Positions 22,085-29,549 of a stretch of DNA of 34,928 bases are shown here, one piece after another. Source of the DNA: Syntrophaceae bacterium (lineage in GTDB: Bacteria; Desulfobacterota; Syntrophia; Syntrophales; Smithellaceae). The notes under the pieces are model-generated. The model was not told where the DNA came from and did no database searches. It saw only the letters and a list, made by a program, of their open reading frames with translations. The translations under genes and the position numbers were made by a program. The DNA lies in NCBI GenBank assembly GCA_003141615.1, contig PLMV01000147.1:1862-36789 (forward strand), in the 5' to 3' direction. Numbering within the stretch: the stretch's first letter is position 1; each line of letters starts with the position of its first letter.

Positions 22085-22273
22085 CTAATTTCTACCTCAC
22101 CATTCCCAAGGCAATAGAAGTCCCCTGCTCTCTCCAGCGGTTCATTGATATTTCATTGACATTCAAGACCGGACTTCGTATAGTTTCCATATCCATGGGT
22201 TTCACTAAGAAAAGCGGCGATCTCCAAACCGAATCATTTATGATGCTAAAATCATAAAGCTGAAAGGTTGACA

Positions 22274-23470
22274 ATGGCGCTTATACCATGTCAAAAATGT
22301 AAAATTTCAATCAATGACACTGTAGATATATGTCCTTATTGTGGATATAAAGTTAATCCAGATCATGTTAAAAAAACAAAAATACAGAAAAAAGGATTGC
22401 TAATTACAATAGTTATTTCACTTATCTTAGCTTGTTTTCTTGCTTATTATTCTTCCGATACCCCAAAAACAGAAACTCCCAATTTACCTACGAGAGATCA
22501 AGAAGGTACGAACACGCCGGCGGAAACCACCATGCCAGATGATGAAAGGGCCTTTATAAGAGCAGTACAGGAAGCTAGTACCATATATGACACACAACCA
22601 AATGAGCTCAAAAAATCTGCCGAGAGAACAGCCCGAGGAAACGCTATAAAAGACGCCCTCCATGGTTCTCGAACTATTCACGCATGGATTGGAACACTGA
22701 CCGATATGAGAACAAACAGCGATGGTAATGCTATCATCGAAATTCAACTAGACGGAACGAGCATCAGAATCACGACTTGGAATAACGCTCTATCCGACAC
22801 ATTCGATCATACCCTTATCTTCCAGCAGAGCCCCTTGTATTCCTCGATAGCCGGGATGCACAAAGGGCAACGAGTGCTATTCAGCGGCAATTTTCTTCCC
22901 TCTCGTGAAAGTGATTATGTGAAAGAAAAAAGCATGACAGAAGAAGGGAGTATGCATGATCCGGAGTTTATTTTCAGATTCGAGAGCGTAGGGGCAAATT
23001 TGCTAGCCCGACCCCAGAGTGCCATCGAAAACTCTGACGCGGCTATACATCGGCAACAGGACGATGCCGATGCTTTCAAAAATAAGGAGAGACTTCCACC
23101 ACTAGATAAATACGTTGGCCAACATCCGCGTGAAATATTAAAAGAGCCGGCCATTGCCAGCAAGTTTCAGTCGCTTCTTTTAGATAAGGAAAGTTATGAT
23201 ATCTTTATGCCCAGGATAGATGTGTCGAGCGGTGTTGAACTCAGAAAAGGGTTTTACGTGGGTGCTGGTTGTTTGCCGCACGCCTGCGGCATCGATGAAG
23301 CTGCGTTTACAATTAACAGGAAGACGGGGGAAGCTTATGCTATAATGATCGTCGATGGTAAACAAATAACATGGTACGGCGTAAAAGACGCGTCAACTTT
23401 ACCGGCACCTCTTTTAAAATGGTTTAATGAACGTAATGGGCCATCCGTCGTTGCTGTTGGAGGTCAATAA
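22274..23470 (+). CDS. Zinc-ribbon / transmembrane protein with C-terminal lysozyme-inhibitor (Ivy)-like domain
   Basis: This is a 398-residue protein. A zinc ribbon at the N-terminus (CQKC at 6-9, CPYC at 20-23) is followed by a basic linker, one transmembrane helix (~40-58, LLITIVISLILACFLAYY) and a charged stretch. An OB-like region (~130-240; WIGTLTDMRT, GQRVLFSGNFLP) follows, and a C-terminal ~110-residue domain with GFYVGAGCLPHACGIDEAAF and LPAPLLKWF. The C-x-PH-x-C loop (Cys333, Cys338) resembles the loop by which Ivy proteins inhibit c-type lysozyme. The topology would place it in the periplasm. The ATG at 22274 is chosen over TTG at 22268 because AAAGG fits its spacing. It may protect the cell wall; this is inference from the motif. 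Confidence 0.7.
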   Translation: MALIPCQKCKISINDTVDICPYCGYKVNPDHVKKTKIQKKGLLITIVISLILACFLAYYSSDTPKTETPNLPTRDQEGTNTPAETTMPDDERAFIRAVQEASTIYDTQPNELKKSAERTARGNAIKDALHGSRTIHAWIGTLTDMRTNSDGNAIIEIQLDGTSIRITTWNNALSDTFDHTLIFQQSPLYSSIAGMHKGQRVLFSGNFLPSRESDYVKEKSMTEEGSMHDPEFIFRFESVGANLLARPQSAIENSDAAIHRQQDDADAFKNKERLPPLDKYVGQHPREILKEPAIASKFQSLLLDKESYDIFMPRIDVSSGVELRKGFYVGAGCLPHACGIDEAAFTINRKTGEAYAIMIVDGKQITWYGVKDASTLPAPLLKWFNERNGPSVVAVGGQ

Positions 23471-23527
23471 ATGAATACGAAAGAGCAAGATCGACAATTG
23501 GGCCGGTATATTAATGCTCATATGTAA
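23471..23527 (+). pseudogene. 18-residue ORF, probable gene remnant
   Basis: MNTKEQDRQLGRYINAHM begins immediately after the preceding stop codon with GGAGG well placed inside the end of that gene, then stops. A coupled start with good signal but almost no coding length suggests a truncated gene; a true micropeptide is possible. Confidence 0.35.
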
Positions 23528-23602
23528 ATTTTATTATAGCCTAGATTTTGATTCACTAACCCCATTTTACACCTTTTAATAAAAATAAGGGGGCTCACCC
23601 AC

Positions 23603-24226
23603 ATGATCTGGTTTATCGTAGCGATAGCGGTTGCGTATGCGTTTTGGCTATTCAGTAAAACCAAGAAGAACCCCTCCGTTCCTACATTTAAAAAAGCTAC
23701 CGAATCAATGGGAATAGATATCAGTCCGGAGCTTAATGATCCAAAAATCAAACCTATCCTTGTTGCTCATGCAAAGAAAACATGCAATGCAATCGAAAAC
23801 ATTCCGCAACAATATAGAGATAAAGTGGCGAAAGCTGTATTGGATAATTTTTATGGCACGCTTCCCGATGGCCGATCATTGCTGGAACAACTTCAATCTA
23901 TTTGCCAAATGTCAAAACAAGAAGCAAGGTTAATTGCGACAGATCAAACTAGTAAATTAACAGGCAGATTGAATCAGGCAAGGCAAGAAGACATTGGTGT
24001 TGAAGAATATATTTGGCGTACAGTGGGAGGTCAGCGGGTTAGGCCTTCTACCCCGTCAATGGCAAATAGTAACACTTACTGTGATCATTATGAACGGGAT
24101 GGCAAAAAGTTTAGATGGGATAGACCGCCTCATGGCGGTCATCCCGGCCAGTCGCGTTTGTGTAGATGCCGTGCGGAAGCAGTAATTGATCCTGAAAAAA
24201 TAGTCAGTAAAGCAACGCGGACATAA
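23603..24226 (+). CDS. Membrane-anchored MuF-type (phage head morphogenesis) domain protein
   Basis: This is a 207-residue protein. A transmembrane helix at 1-17 (MIWFIVAIAVAYAFWLF) is followed by a MuF-like domain at ~60-195: IPQQYRDKVAKAVLDNFYGT, ARLIATDQTSKLTGRLNQAR, EEYIWRTVGGQRVRPS, HYERDGKKFRWD and the closing CRCRAEAVID. It is clearly paralogous to the full-length MuF protein at 29550 but lacks that protein's ~130-residue N-terminal part and has a membrane anchor instead. Phage MuF proteins sit at the portal/head and are carried into the next cell. A stand-alone anchored form is unusual; a role in blocking or helping a helper phage is conceivable. Confidence 0.75.
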   Translation: MIWFIVAIAVAYAFWLFSKTKKNPSVPTFKKATESMGIDISPELNDPKIKPILVAHAKKTCNAIENIPQQYRDKVAKAVLDNFYGTLPDGRSLLEQLQSICQMSKQEARLIATDQTSKLTGRLNQARQEDIGVEEYIWRTVGGQRVRPSTPSMANSNTYCDHYERDGKKFRWDRPPHGGHPGQSRLCRCRAEAVIDPEKIVSKATRT

Positions 24227-24262
24227 TAGAAGGGTTGCTCTCTCGTTGGGATAACTCAACAG

Positions 24263-24934
24263 TCAGTTTTCCGTGACAAATGGGATGCCGTTTTTCACAT
24301 GCTCAAGCGGCACCATAGCCCAGTCGTCAATTGGCAAAGGTTCAACTTTCTGGTGTGGTTTACTGAAAAGGGCACTATGTTTTTTCATGAAATTGTCCAC
24401 TCTTTGTCTGAACTGTGGGGAAGCCCATTTTGTAGGCACGCGCTTCTTGGGAAAAAGTTTCTGCCAAGCATATTTATCGGCCCATATTTCATGCACAGCA
24501 ATCGCAATCCTGTATTCCTCCCATGTAATTTCACCCCGGCCGGCCATAATTATAAAATCAACAGGATGCGTGCCACATAGGTTATGACCGACTTCATGGT
24601 AAATTAAAAATTTGTAAATCAAATCTTCGGGGACTTTCCTCCAATCCATGTTGGGGCGTGGTGTATTATGGAATTGTTCAAGATCAATCTTATTTGTGAT
24701 TTCTATTCTTGCCTTTTCAATTAGGTTCCCTGGTATAAGGCCCAACCTTGAATCTTTGCATACCGGTAAGGACCAAAAATTTAATTCTGCAAAAGCTACC
24801 TCTCTAAAATCTTCACTTTTTTTGACGTATAAAGGAAGGCCTGCCTCAGTTTTTGAAATGACAGTAAGTTCTCTCAACATGCCAGGAGTAATGGTGAGTG
24901 TCTTAAAGTCTTTCAATTTCTTTTCTCCTTTCAT
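24263..24934 (-). CDS. Zinc metallopeptidase-like protein (HExxH)
   Basis: This is a 223-residue protein. HEVGH at 113-117 and Glu149 in HEIWADKYAWQ, 36 residues downstream, form a gluzincin-type zinc site, as in small phage/host metallopeptidases. The N-terminal ~100 residues (LRELTVISKTEAGLPLYVKK) may hold a substrate- or partner-binding region. It has no signal peptide and is therefore cytoplasmic. The ATG overlaps the preceding stop (ATGA); an alternative TTG at codon 7 has AAAGGAG upstream. It is the last gene of an operon beginning at 25694. Its target is unknown. Confidence 0.65.
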   Translation of the reverse strand: MKGEKKLKDFKTLTITPGMLRELTVISKTEAGLPLYVKKSEDFREVAFAELNFWSLPVCKDSRLGLIPGNLIEKARIEITNKIDLEQFHNTPRPNMDWRKVPEDLIYKFLIYHEVGHNLCGTHPVDFIIMAGRGEITWEEYRIAIAVHEIWADKYAWQKLFPKKRVPTKWASPQFRQRVDNFMKKHSALFSKPHQKVEPLPIDDWAMVPLEHVKNGIPFVTEN

Positions 24935-25215
24935 GCGGCCACCTTCTTTATCGGTTCATTAAGGCCATCTATGCCACGCTCTGCTTTCCCTATAAGGTTC
25001 TGAGCGTCGCTAATCGATTCAACTATTTCATAAATGATGGTACTCATACCGGCATAAAGATTACTGATATCTTGCTTCTCGATTGTCGTAAAACCTTCTT
25101 CCTGTGCTGCAAAATCATTACACGCCTTCAGCACGGTAGCCTTTTCATTGCATTTAAGAAGAATGCCAGACACCTCGGACAGAGCGCTCTTTATTTTATC
25201 TTGAGATTCTTTCAT
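24931..25215 (-). CDS. Small helical hypothetical protein
   Basis: This is a 94-residue, all-helical looking protein (KSALSEVSGILLKCNEKATV; YEIVESISDAQNLIGKAERG). No family is recognised. It overlaps both neighbours by 4 bp, so translation of the three genes is coupled. It may be a regulator or inhibitor of the metallopeptidase downstream; this is a guess from context. Confidence 0.55.
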   Translation of the reverse strand: MKESQDKIKSALSEVSGILLKCNEKATVLKACNDFAAQEEGFTTIEKQDISNLYAGMSTIIYEIVESISDAQNLIGKAERGIDGLNEPIKKVAA

Positions 25216-25694
25216 GCTTTCACCCCCGCCTGTTGTTTGACTTTCTTTAATAGTGCTTGTGATTTTTCACGATTCTCTTTATCTAACATACCCTCAAGGT
25301 ATGAATCGATTTCATCGCCGGTGATGTGTTCTTTCCAAAAGGCAATTAACTTGAAAGGATCCCATTCATTTAGTATTTCTCGGAATAGAAAGGAAAACAT
25401 TGCATATTGACAGATCATTTCACAAAAACCAATCTCTATGTCTGATCTGTCCTCTCTGCGGCGCATATCCAAAACGCAGTCAGTCAAAAGGGGGATGTAA
25501 TTATTGTCCCGGCATATGTATCTCAGAAATTGGCCAGCATATTGCTTGCCCGTTTCACAGTCTGCAAACCAGTTATCGGTCGGCGTTGTATCCCAAAAAT
25601 TGTAACTTCTTCCTTGCCGCTTGGCTTCCTTTTTGTCTAGTTTCGTAACGAATGATAATTCTTTTTCATATTCTAAATCGTTTCCAAGTCCCAT
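25212..25694 (-). CDS. Hypothetical protein, first gene of the metallopeptidase operon
   Basis: This is a protein of about 160 residues with an acidic/basic N-terminus, a folded centre (DTTPTDNWFADCETGKQYAG, then FLRYICRDNNYIPLL) and a helical, Lys-rich end. Not recognised. The ATG at 25694 is preferred to GTG at 25700, which lies too close to the GGAGGT. A structured leader (25720-25786) lies directly upstream. Confidence 0.55.
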   Translation of the reverse strand: MGLGNDLEYEKELSFVTKLDKKEAKRQGRSYNFWDTTPTDNWFADCETGKQYAGQFLRYICRDNNYIPLLTDCVLDMRRREDRSDIEIGFCEMICQYAMFSFLFREILNEWDPFKLIAFWKEHITGDEIDSYLEGMLDKENREKSQALLKKVKQQAGVKA

Positions 25695-25719
25695 TTTCAC
25701 ACCTCCATAAAATAAGAAA

Positions 25720-25786
25720 CCCCTGAAGATCTCTCACAGCGCATAAGTGCTGCCTGCAACGTCACCATCACAGGAATCTTCAAGGG
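25720..25786 (-). ncRNA. Three-way-junction leader RNA of unknown class
   Basis: On the minus strand an 11-bp closing stem (CCCTTGAAGAT with ATCTTCAGGGG, one G-U pair) encloses two hairpins: CCTG/CAGG with a 14-base loop containing GATGGTGACG, and CAGC/GCTG with loop ACTTATGC. It ends about 20 bp before the GGAGGT of the operon at 25694. A compact junction in a leader suggests a regulatory RNA or protein-binding site. I cannot match it to a known riboswitch. It could also be a terminator-less processing site. Confidence 0.5.
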
Positions 25787-25846
25787 CTCTATTAAATAAG
25801 TTATTATTCATTTTCCTATGCTTTGAGATTGATTGTTTGCTTGATA

Positions 25847-25899
25847 GATAGCTATCATGCAAGGTTTCTATTTGTCAAACCTTTTTTTTATGGTATAAG
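25847..25899 (+). promoter_or_regulatory. Promoter and operator of the ribbon-helix-helix gene
   Basis: TTGTCA (25872-25877), 16 bp, TATAAG (25894-25899) form a good sigma-70 promoter. The expected start of transcription, 7 bp on, coincides with the ATG at 25907, so the mRNA is probably leaderless. A perfect palindrome GATAGCTATC lies at 25847-25856, a possible autoregulatory operator. AAGGTTT/AAACCTT followed by eight T (25861-25889) can end transcription coming from the left. Confidence 0.6.
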
Positions 25900-25906
25900 T
25901 ACCTCG

Positions 25907-26086
25907 ATGAAAGAGAAAAAAATGTTTGCAACCCGAATGGACAAGGACGCATTAAAAAGCTTAAAACTGCTAAGCGTGCACGCTGAAAGGCCTATCAATT
26001 CACTTCTGGAGGAGGCCATTCAAGACCTTCTTAAGAAGTACGAAAAGCAAGAGAAAAAAGCATTCATCAAACAACCCCATACATAA
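25907..26086 (+). CDS. Ribbon-helix-helix DNA-binding protein (CopG/Arc-like)
   Basis: This is a 59-residue protein: a short beta strand MFATRMDKDALKSLKLLSVH, then RPINSLLEEAIQDLLKKYEK, the standard ribbon-helix-helix pattern. Such proteins are dimeric repressors, often autoregulated or antitoxins. No toxin gene is adjacent. It is one of the few rightward genes in element 2 and overlaps the end of the convergent baseplate-hub-like gene by 20 bp. A longer frame starting at 25823 has no start signals and is rejected. Confidence 0.75.
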   Translation: MKEKKMFATRMDKDALKSLKLLSVHAERPINSLLEEAIQDLLKKYEKQEKKAFIKQPHT

Positions 26087-26996
26087 GCGCTTCGACCTGA
26101 CTTATCCACGCGTCGCTGTGCGTGTCGCAAACGTGTGTTAAATTCAAAATTATGTAGCTTCGATTTAGCTGAGAGTTGAGTTCGCTTTCCAGTTTGACAG
26201 CAAACCCCGGCTGTAGGCGTGGTTCAAACAAAGATGTTATAGTAATTCCAGTCGCCGTACTTCGGTCAGGCGCTAAAGCTAGCATCGGTTCCGCTCTCAA
26301 CAAATTCCCGTTTTTAGAACTTATCGTTACCTCTCCACCCAACAGTGGCCCAGCTAGATCATCAGATGCGTAGAATACGTTCTGGTTGATCCACCAAGTG
26401 AAACGATATATCCTTGCCAATTCGGTAAGTACCTTCGCCACAGATCCAATGGCGGTATAGCCCTGATTTCCCAAAACGTACTCATCTGATATGGTTATGT
26501 TTTTAGTGTCAATTGTAACTCCGGGTAGTCCAGAGGTGCCCGCTTTATTAGAAAGAAGTGATTTTACTATATCACTTATAAGTGTTCCGGGCGCGAACGT
26601 AATCGAACAGAATACTTGGTGGCTCCCCCAGTTTGAAAGAACAAACAGTGTCGTTACGATATCAGCACCCTCTCGCTGATGCGTGGCATACAGCATACTT
26701 CCGGTAAACACTTCCACAACAGGGGTATTGGCCCAGCCCGCCGATACTCGTACTTTTGCCCCGGATACTTTACTCAACACTCCCCTCAATTCTTTACTCA
26801 GATTGTATATCTGAATCGAAGAAGGAATGGCCGCATCCGGTTCCTGTTTGTGAAGGGTGAATTTTATCCGCAACTGTTTGTCAGAGCCGTCTCCGAATAG
26901 CTTTACAGAGCTTTCTCCTGCTCCGCCGCCACTCATTTGCCATTCAGGAAGAGAGAATATTTCAACATATACCTGACGGATGAAAGGATTCGTCAT
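26067..26996 (-). CDS. Phage baseplate-hub-like tail protein
   Basis: This is a 309-residue protein with features of the phage hub family: KFTLHKQEPDAAIPSSIQIY followed by NLSKELRG at the N-terminal third, SAGWANTPVVEVFTGSMLYA in the middle, a conserved-looking TITSLFEPRLQPGFAVKLES, and NLTHVCDTHSDAWISQVEAL at the end. Hub proteins link tail tube and baseplate. It starts at ATG 26996, overlapping the stop of the previous gene (ATGA). No other tail gene apart from the neighbouring small ORFs is seen, so it is a remnant or a satellite-recruited piece. Confidence 0.65.
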   Translation of the reverse strand: MTNPFIRQVYVEIFSLPEWQMSGGGAGESSVKLFGDGSDKQLRIKFTLHKQEPDAAIPSSIQIYNLSKELRGVLSKVSGAKVRVSAGWANTPVVEVFTGSMLYATHQREGADIVTTLFVLSNWGSHQVFCSITFAPGTLISDIVKSLLSNKAGTSGLPGVTIDTKNITISDEYVLGNQGYTAIGSVAKVLTELARIYRFTWWINQNVFYASDDLAGPLLGGEVTISSKNGNLLRAEPMLALAPDRSTATGITITSLFEPRLQPGFAVKLESELNSQLNRSYIILNLTHVCDTHSDAWISQVEALMYGVV

Positions 26997-27394
26997 GAGA
27001 TCACCCCCGTAGGCAATACGATATCGACGCCGGGTTGCAACCAATTCACGTGCTGATCTTTGTTCGCATCCACAGGACAAGGCGTAATGCGATAGATAAA
27101 CTTCTTTGAGTCGAAGCGTTGAGTAATTTCAATCCGCGCTTTTCTTAGATGGCTACCAACATTTATGCGCGTCGCCGAGACAGTACAGCTATATGTGTTA
27201 ACAGGATCCCCGATACTCCAGCCGATATCGGATATCTTGAAGTTTTCATAATAAGGCCATTGAACCTTTAAGTCTTCGACCACCACTTTACAATGAGATA
27301 TTGCGGCTTTTCTGCTCCTATCGGTCGTCCTTTTTTCGGTCTCCTTAGAGACATTCCCCAGGTGCATGTCTACCTTATCCACATACTTTTTCAT
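26993..27394 (-). CDS. Hypothetical phage-like protein upstream of the hub gene
   Basis: This is a 133-residue protein. It has a charged N-terminus and beta-rich remainder (YSCTVSATRINVGSHLRKAR, IEITQRFDSKKFIYRITP). It ends PGVDIVLPTG. No family is recognised. A strong AGGAGGG lies before the ATG. It is coupled to the hub-like gene by a 4-bp overlap, so a structural role is likely. Confidence 0.55.
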   Translation of the reverse strand: MKKYVDKVDMHLGNVSKETEKRTTDRSRKAAISHCKVVVEDLKVQWPYYENFKISDIGWSIGDPVNTYSCTVSATRINVGSHLRKARIEITQRFDSKKFIYRITPCPVDANKDQHVNWLQPGVDIVLPTGVIS

Positions 27395-27445
27395 TATTGC
27401 GCCCTCCTGATTTGTTATCTTTTTTAATTTTAGGTAAAGACTTAA

Positions 27446-27637
27446 TCATTTCTTCCCGCGTGCATTTTGCCCGTTCAGTGATAATTTCTCACTTATCTCT
27501 TCCAACATATAAAGACCCGCAAGCGTAATAGTCTCTATAAGATCAGGTTCGTACTTAAATTTTTTATAATATTTTCCCGCCTTCTTGAATGCCCGACGCA
27601 TTATCGTATTTTTCTTCTGAGAATTTATTTTAGCCAT
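27446..27637 (-). CDS. Small basic hypothetical protein
   Basis: This is a 63-residue protein, MAKINSQKKNTIMRRAFKKA then GKYYKKFKYEPDLIETITL. It has a basic N-terminus and a hydrophobic-acidic helix. The ATG at 27637 has AAGGAG; the frame open to 27685 overlaps the terminase-like gene and is less likely. Unknown function. Confidence 0.5.
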   Translation of the reverse strand: MAKINSQKKNTIMRRAFKKAGKYYKKFKYEPDLIETITLAGLYMLEEISEKLSLNGQNARGKK

Positions 27638-27681
27638 GTTGATTTCTCCTTTTTTAAAATCATTATCCAACTTTTCGATCG

Positions 27682-28170
27682 TCAATATTTCGTATCTTCA
27701 TCATCGGGTAACTGCTCCATAAGCTTTTGACGGTTGGCTCGCGCCCGTTCATCTGCCGAAGCCTGTCTCATCTCCAAGGTGACTCTTTTTGCTCGCTCAT
27801 CCCAGCTTTCGCCGGTGAGGGAAGAAGCAAAATTAAGATCCCCGCTAAAACCGATTTCACCTTTTTCCGTCCAACCCTCAAACCTTTGGTATGCGAGTTT
27901 GATTGCCGCCACATTTTTGTCTTTAATCGCCTCAAAAAGCTTATGATCAGTAAAGGCCAAAAACCGGGCGTACTTTTTGCGCCTGATCTCCAGCGCCTCT
28001 TTTTCGATTTGGTCAAGTTCGTCAACAGTAAAAACCTGATATAAATATTGACTTTTTTTATACTTACATATCCGAGTTGCCAGCGTCGAACGATTGACAA
28101 ACTCATGATCAGGATTGGCAAGGTATTCAACGATTTTTACTCGAGCTGCTTTTTTTGCATTTTTAGCCAT
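27682..28170 (-). CDS. Terminase small-subunit-like protein
   Basis: This is a 162-residue protein. The centre, LFEAIKDKNVAAIKLAYQRF followed by EGWTEKGE, is the pattern seen in small terminase subunits that bind packaging sites; the N-terminal third (VEYLANPDHEFVNRSTLATR) fits a DNA-binding helical domain. The C-terminus is acidic. No large subunit is encoded in element 2, as in satellites that redirect a helper phage's packaging motor. Alternatively it is a leftover of a prophage. Confidence 0.6.
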   Translation of the reverse strand: MAKNAKKAARVKIVEYLANPDHEFVNRSTLATRICKYKKSQYLYQVFTVDELDQIEKEALEIRRKKYARFLAFTDHKLFEAIKDKNVAAIKLAYQRFEGWTEKGEIGFSGDLNFASSLTGESWDERAKRVTLEMRQASADERARANRQKLMEQLPDDEDTKY

Positions 28171-28248
28171 TTTTTGTCCCCATTTTGTAATGAAAACTAC
28201 TCTGCATTTTTAAAAGTCTGTGTCGCTGCATCAAAGCGAAGTTTAATC

Positions 28249-28788
28249 CTACTGTAATAATTTTGTTTTATTCACAAATCCGATTTCCACAATTGCCGGC
28301 TCAACTTCATGCCCCGTTCTGAAATTCTCCATTTCATGCGTTCCTGGCAAATATTTAGGATGCTTCCCTTCTCGCGCGGAAATAACTTCATAAAGTCTTT
28401 CAAACTCTTTTTGCTTCCATTTTTGCTCACTATTTTCCATCATACAGAGTTGAGGCCAGCCGCCCATAACCTGAATTACCGAATGAATTACCGGATCATC
28501 AAATTTAACACTCTGATAATTTCCGATCCGCGCCACGGAGTTTAATACTTCCAACCAAGCTTCAGTCGCTTTGTTTGCCGCTTTACCGCAAAGAACTTCG
28601 CGGAAGTCTGCTGGTTTCGGAAAAAATCTATTTGAATAAATAATCTCTTTAAATGCCGCTTCGCATTGTTCATCCGTAAACGGCTCAAGGACTTTCCAGT
28701 ATAAATCTTTCATCATATTTGACAATGGCCGGTCGTATATTTCACAAAGTATGGTCATATACTCTTTGTATTTAATTTCATTCTTCAT
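28249..28788 (-). CDS. Putative replication partner (helicase-loader-like, DUF6475-like)
   Basis: This is a 179-residue protein. The N-terminal region YDRPLSNMMKDLYWKVLEPF, then TDEQCEAAFKEIIYSNRFFP and KPADF, resembles small phage proteins that follow the replication initiator and load or inhibit helicase. The ATG at 28788 overlaps the initiator gene's stop (ATGA). The second half (residues ~95-179) is not recognised. Confidence 0.6.
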   Translation of the reverse strand: MKNEIKYKEYMTILCEIYDRPLSNMMKDLYWKVLEPFTDEQCEAAFKEIIYSNRFFPKPADFREVLCGKAANKATEAWLEVLNSVARIGNYQSVKFDDPVIHSVIQVMGGWPQLCMMENSEQKWKQKEFERLYEVISAREGKHPKYLPGTHEMENFRTGHEVEPAIVEIGFVNKTKLLQ

Positions 28789-29534
28789 ACTGGCGGACTC
28801 CACGTATTAAAAGATTCTATGTTTTGGATTGTCTTATCCGAAACTTTACCGGCTAATGGATGTAATTCAGTTTCTTCATCAAGCCATCGCTTGTCATTTA
28901 ACCATGTTGCAGGCGAAGGTATGTATTTCCCTTTTTCCTTTAGCCACTCTTCGGTTGTTTTTGATTTATCTATTGAGAATATTATTATTTGTAAAAGTTG
29001 TTCATCCGGATTAATTTTTAGAAATGCTTTTTCTGCTTTAGGTCTTGCCTTCTTTTTTGGGTAGTGTTGCCAAAATGCGTGAAACGCACTTTCCTTTTCC
29101 TTTTCCTTTTCCTTTTCCTTTTCCCTTTCCCTTTCCTGTGATCTCGGTTGTTTCCCCGTTGTTTCTCGGCCATTTCCCTTTTGCTTCACAGGTGGTGCCG
29201 GGTATCGGTTAGGCGATAACGCTTCCTTCCCTGTTATTCTCTGGTGACTGGTAAAAGTAGGTATTAAACCGTAATATTTACCATCAACTTCATACTTCAT
29301 AATAAATTTGGTTTCTAATAAAAGATTTAAAGTTTCTTCCATATCAAAATTAATAAATGGTAAAATATCAAGTTTGATCTGCCGGGGCTTCCACTCAAAT
29401 CGACCCGACTTGTCACAAAGAGTCAAAATTTCAGCATAAACCAACATTGGGTATTTTCCATGGTGTTTATTTTCTAATTCCTGCAAATCTTCATGTCTGA
29501 AAAATTCCGGTTTAATTGTCCTTATTCTCGCCAT
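28785..29534 (-). CDS. Phage replication-initiator-like protein with a charged repeat linker
   Basis: This is a 249-residue protein. The N-terminal winged-helix region starts MARIRTIKPEFFRHEDLQEL and continues with a helical DNA-binding fold (GLIPTFTSHQRITGKEALSP). A low-complexity linker of alternating Lys/Arg-Glu (~135-150) follows, then a second domain (SAFHAFWQHYPKKKARPKAE, then KAFLKI). This is the layout of phage O/DnaT-like initiators, which bind the origin and recruit helicase. The linker is encoded by hexanucleotide repeats. Confidence 0.75.
   Translation of the reverse strand: MARIRTIKPEFFRHEDLQELENKHHGKYPMLVYAEILTLCDKSGRFEWKPRQIKLDILPFINFDMEETLNLLLETKFIMKYEVDGKYYGLIPTFTSHQRITGKEALSPNRYPAPPVKQKGNGRETTGKQPRSQEREREKEKEKEKEKESAFHAFWQHYPKKKARPKAEKAFLKINPDEQLLQIIIFSIDKSKTTEEWLKEKGKYIPSPATWLNDKRWLDEETELHPLAGKVSDKTIQNIESFNTWSPPV
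29090..29136. repeat. In-frame hexanucleotide microsatellite
   Basis: Repeated TTTTCC units and then CTTTCC units encode the Lys-Glu/Arg-Glu linker of the initiator gene on the minus strand. The unit of six keeps the reading frame, so slippage changes only linker length. Confidence 0.8.
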
Positions 29535-29549
29535 TGTATCTCCCGCTGT

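Noticed and set aside
22092-22274. 60-codon minus-strand frame between tRNA-Leu and the Ivy-like gene
   Set aside because: Weak start, no family similarity, and it covers the region with the start signals of the opposite gene.
24246-24262. Additional copy of the chromosomal hairpin repeat (TTGGGATAACTCAAC)
   Set aside because: Only a short stretch resembles the linker; the other constant segments and stems are absent.
27787-27830. REP-like insertion in the terminase-small-like gene (TGESWDE)
   Set aside because: Only one weak arm pair and no second copy; could be chance.
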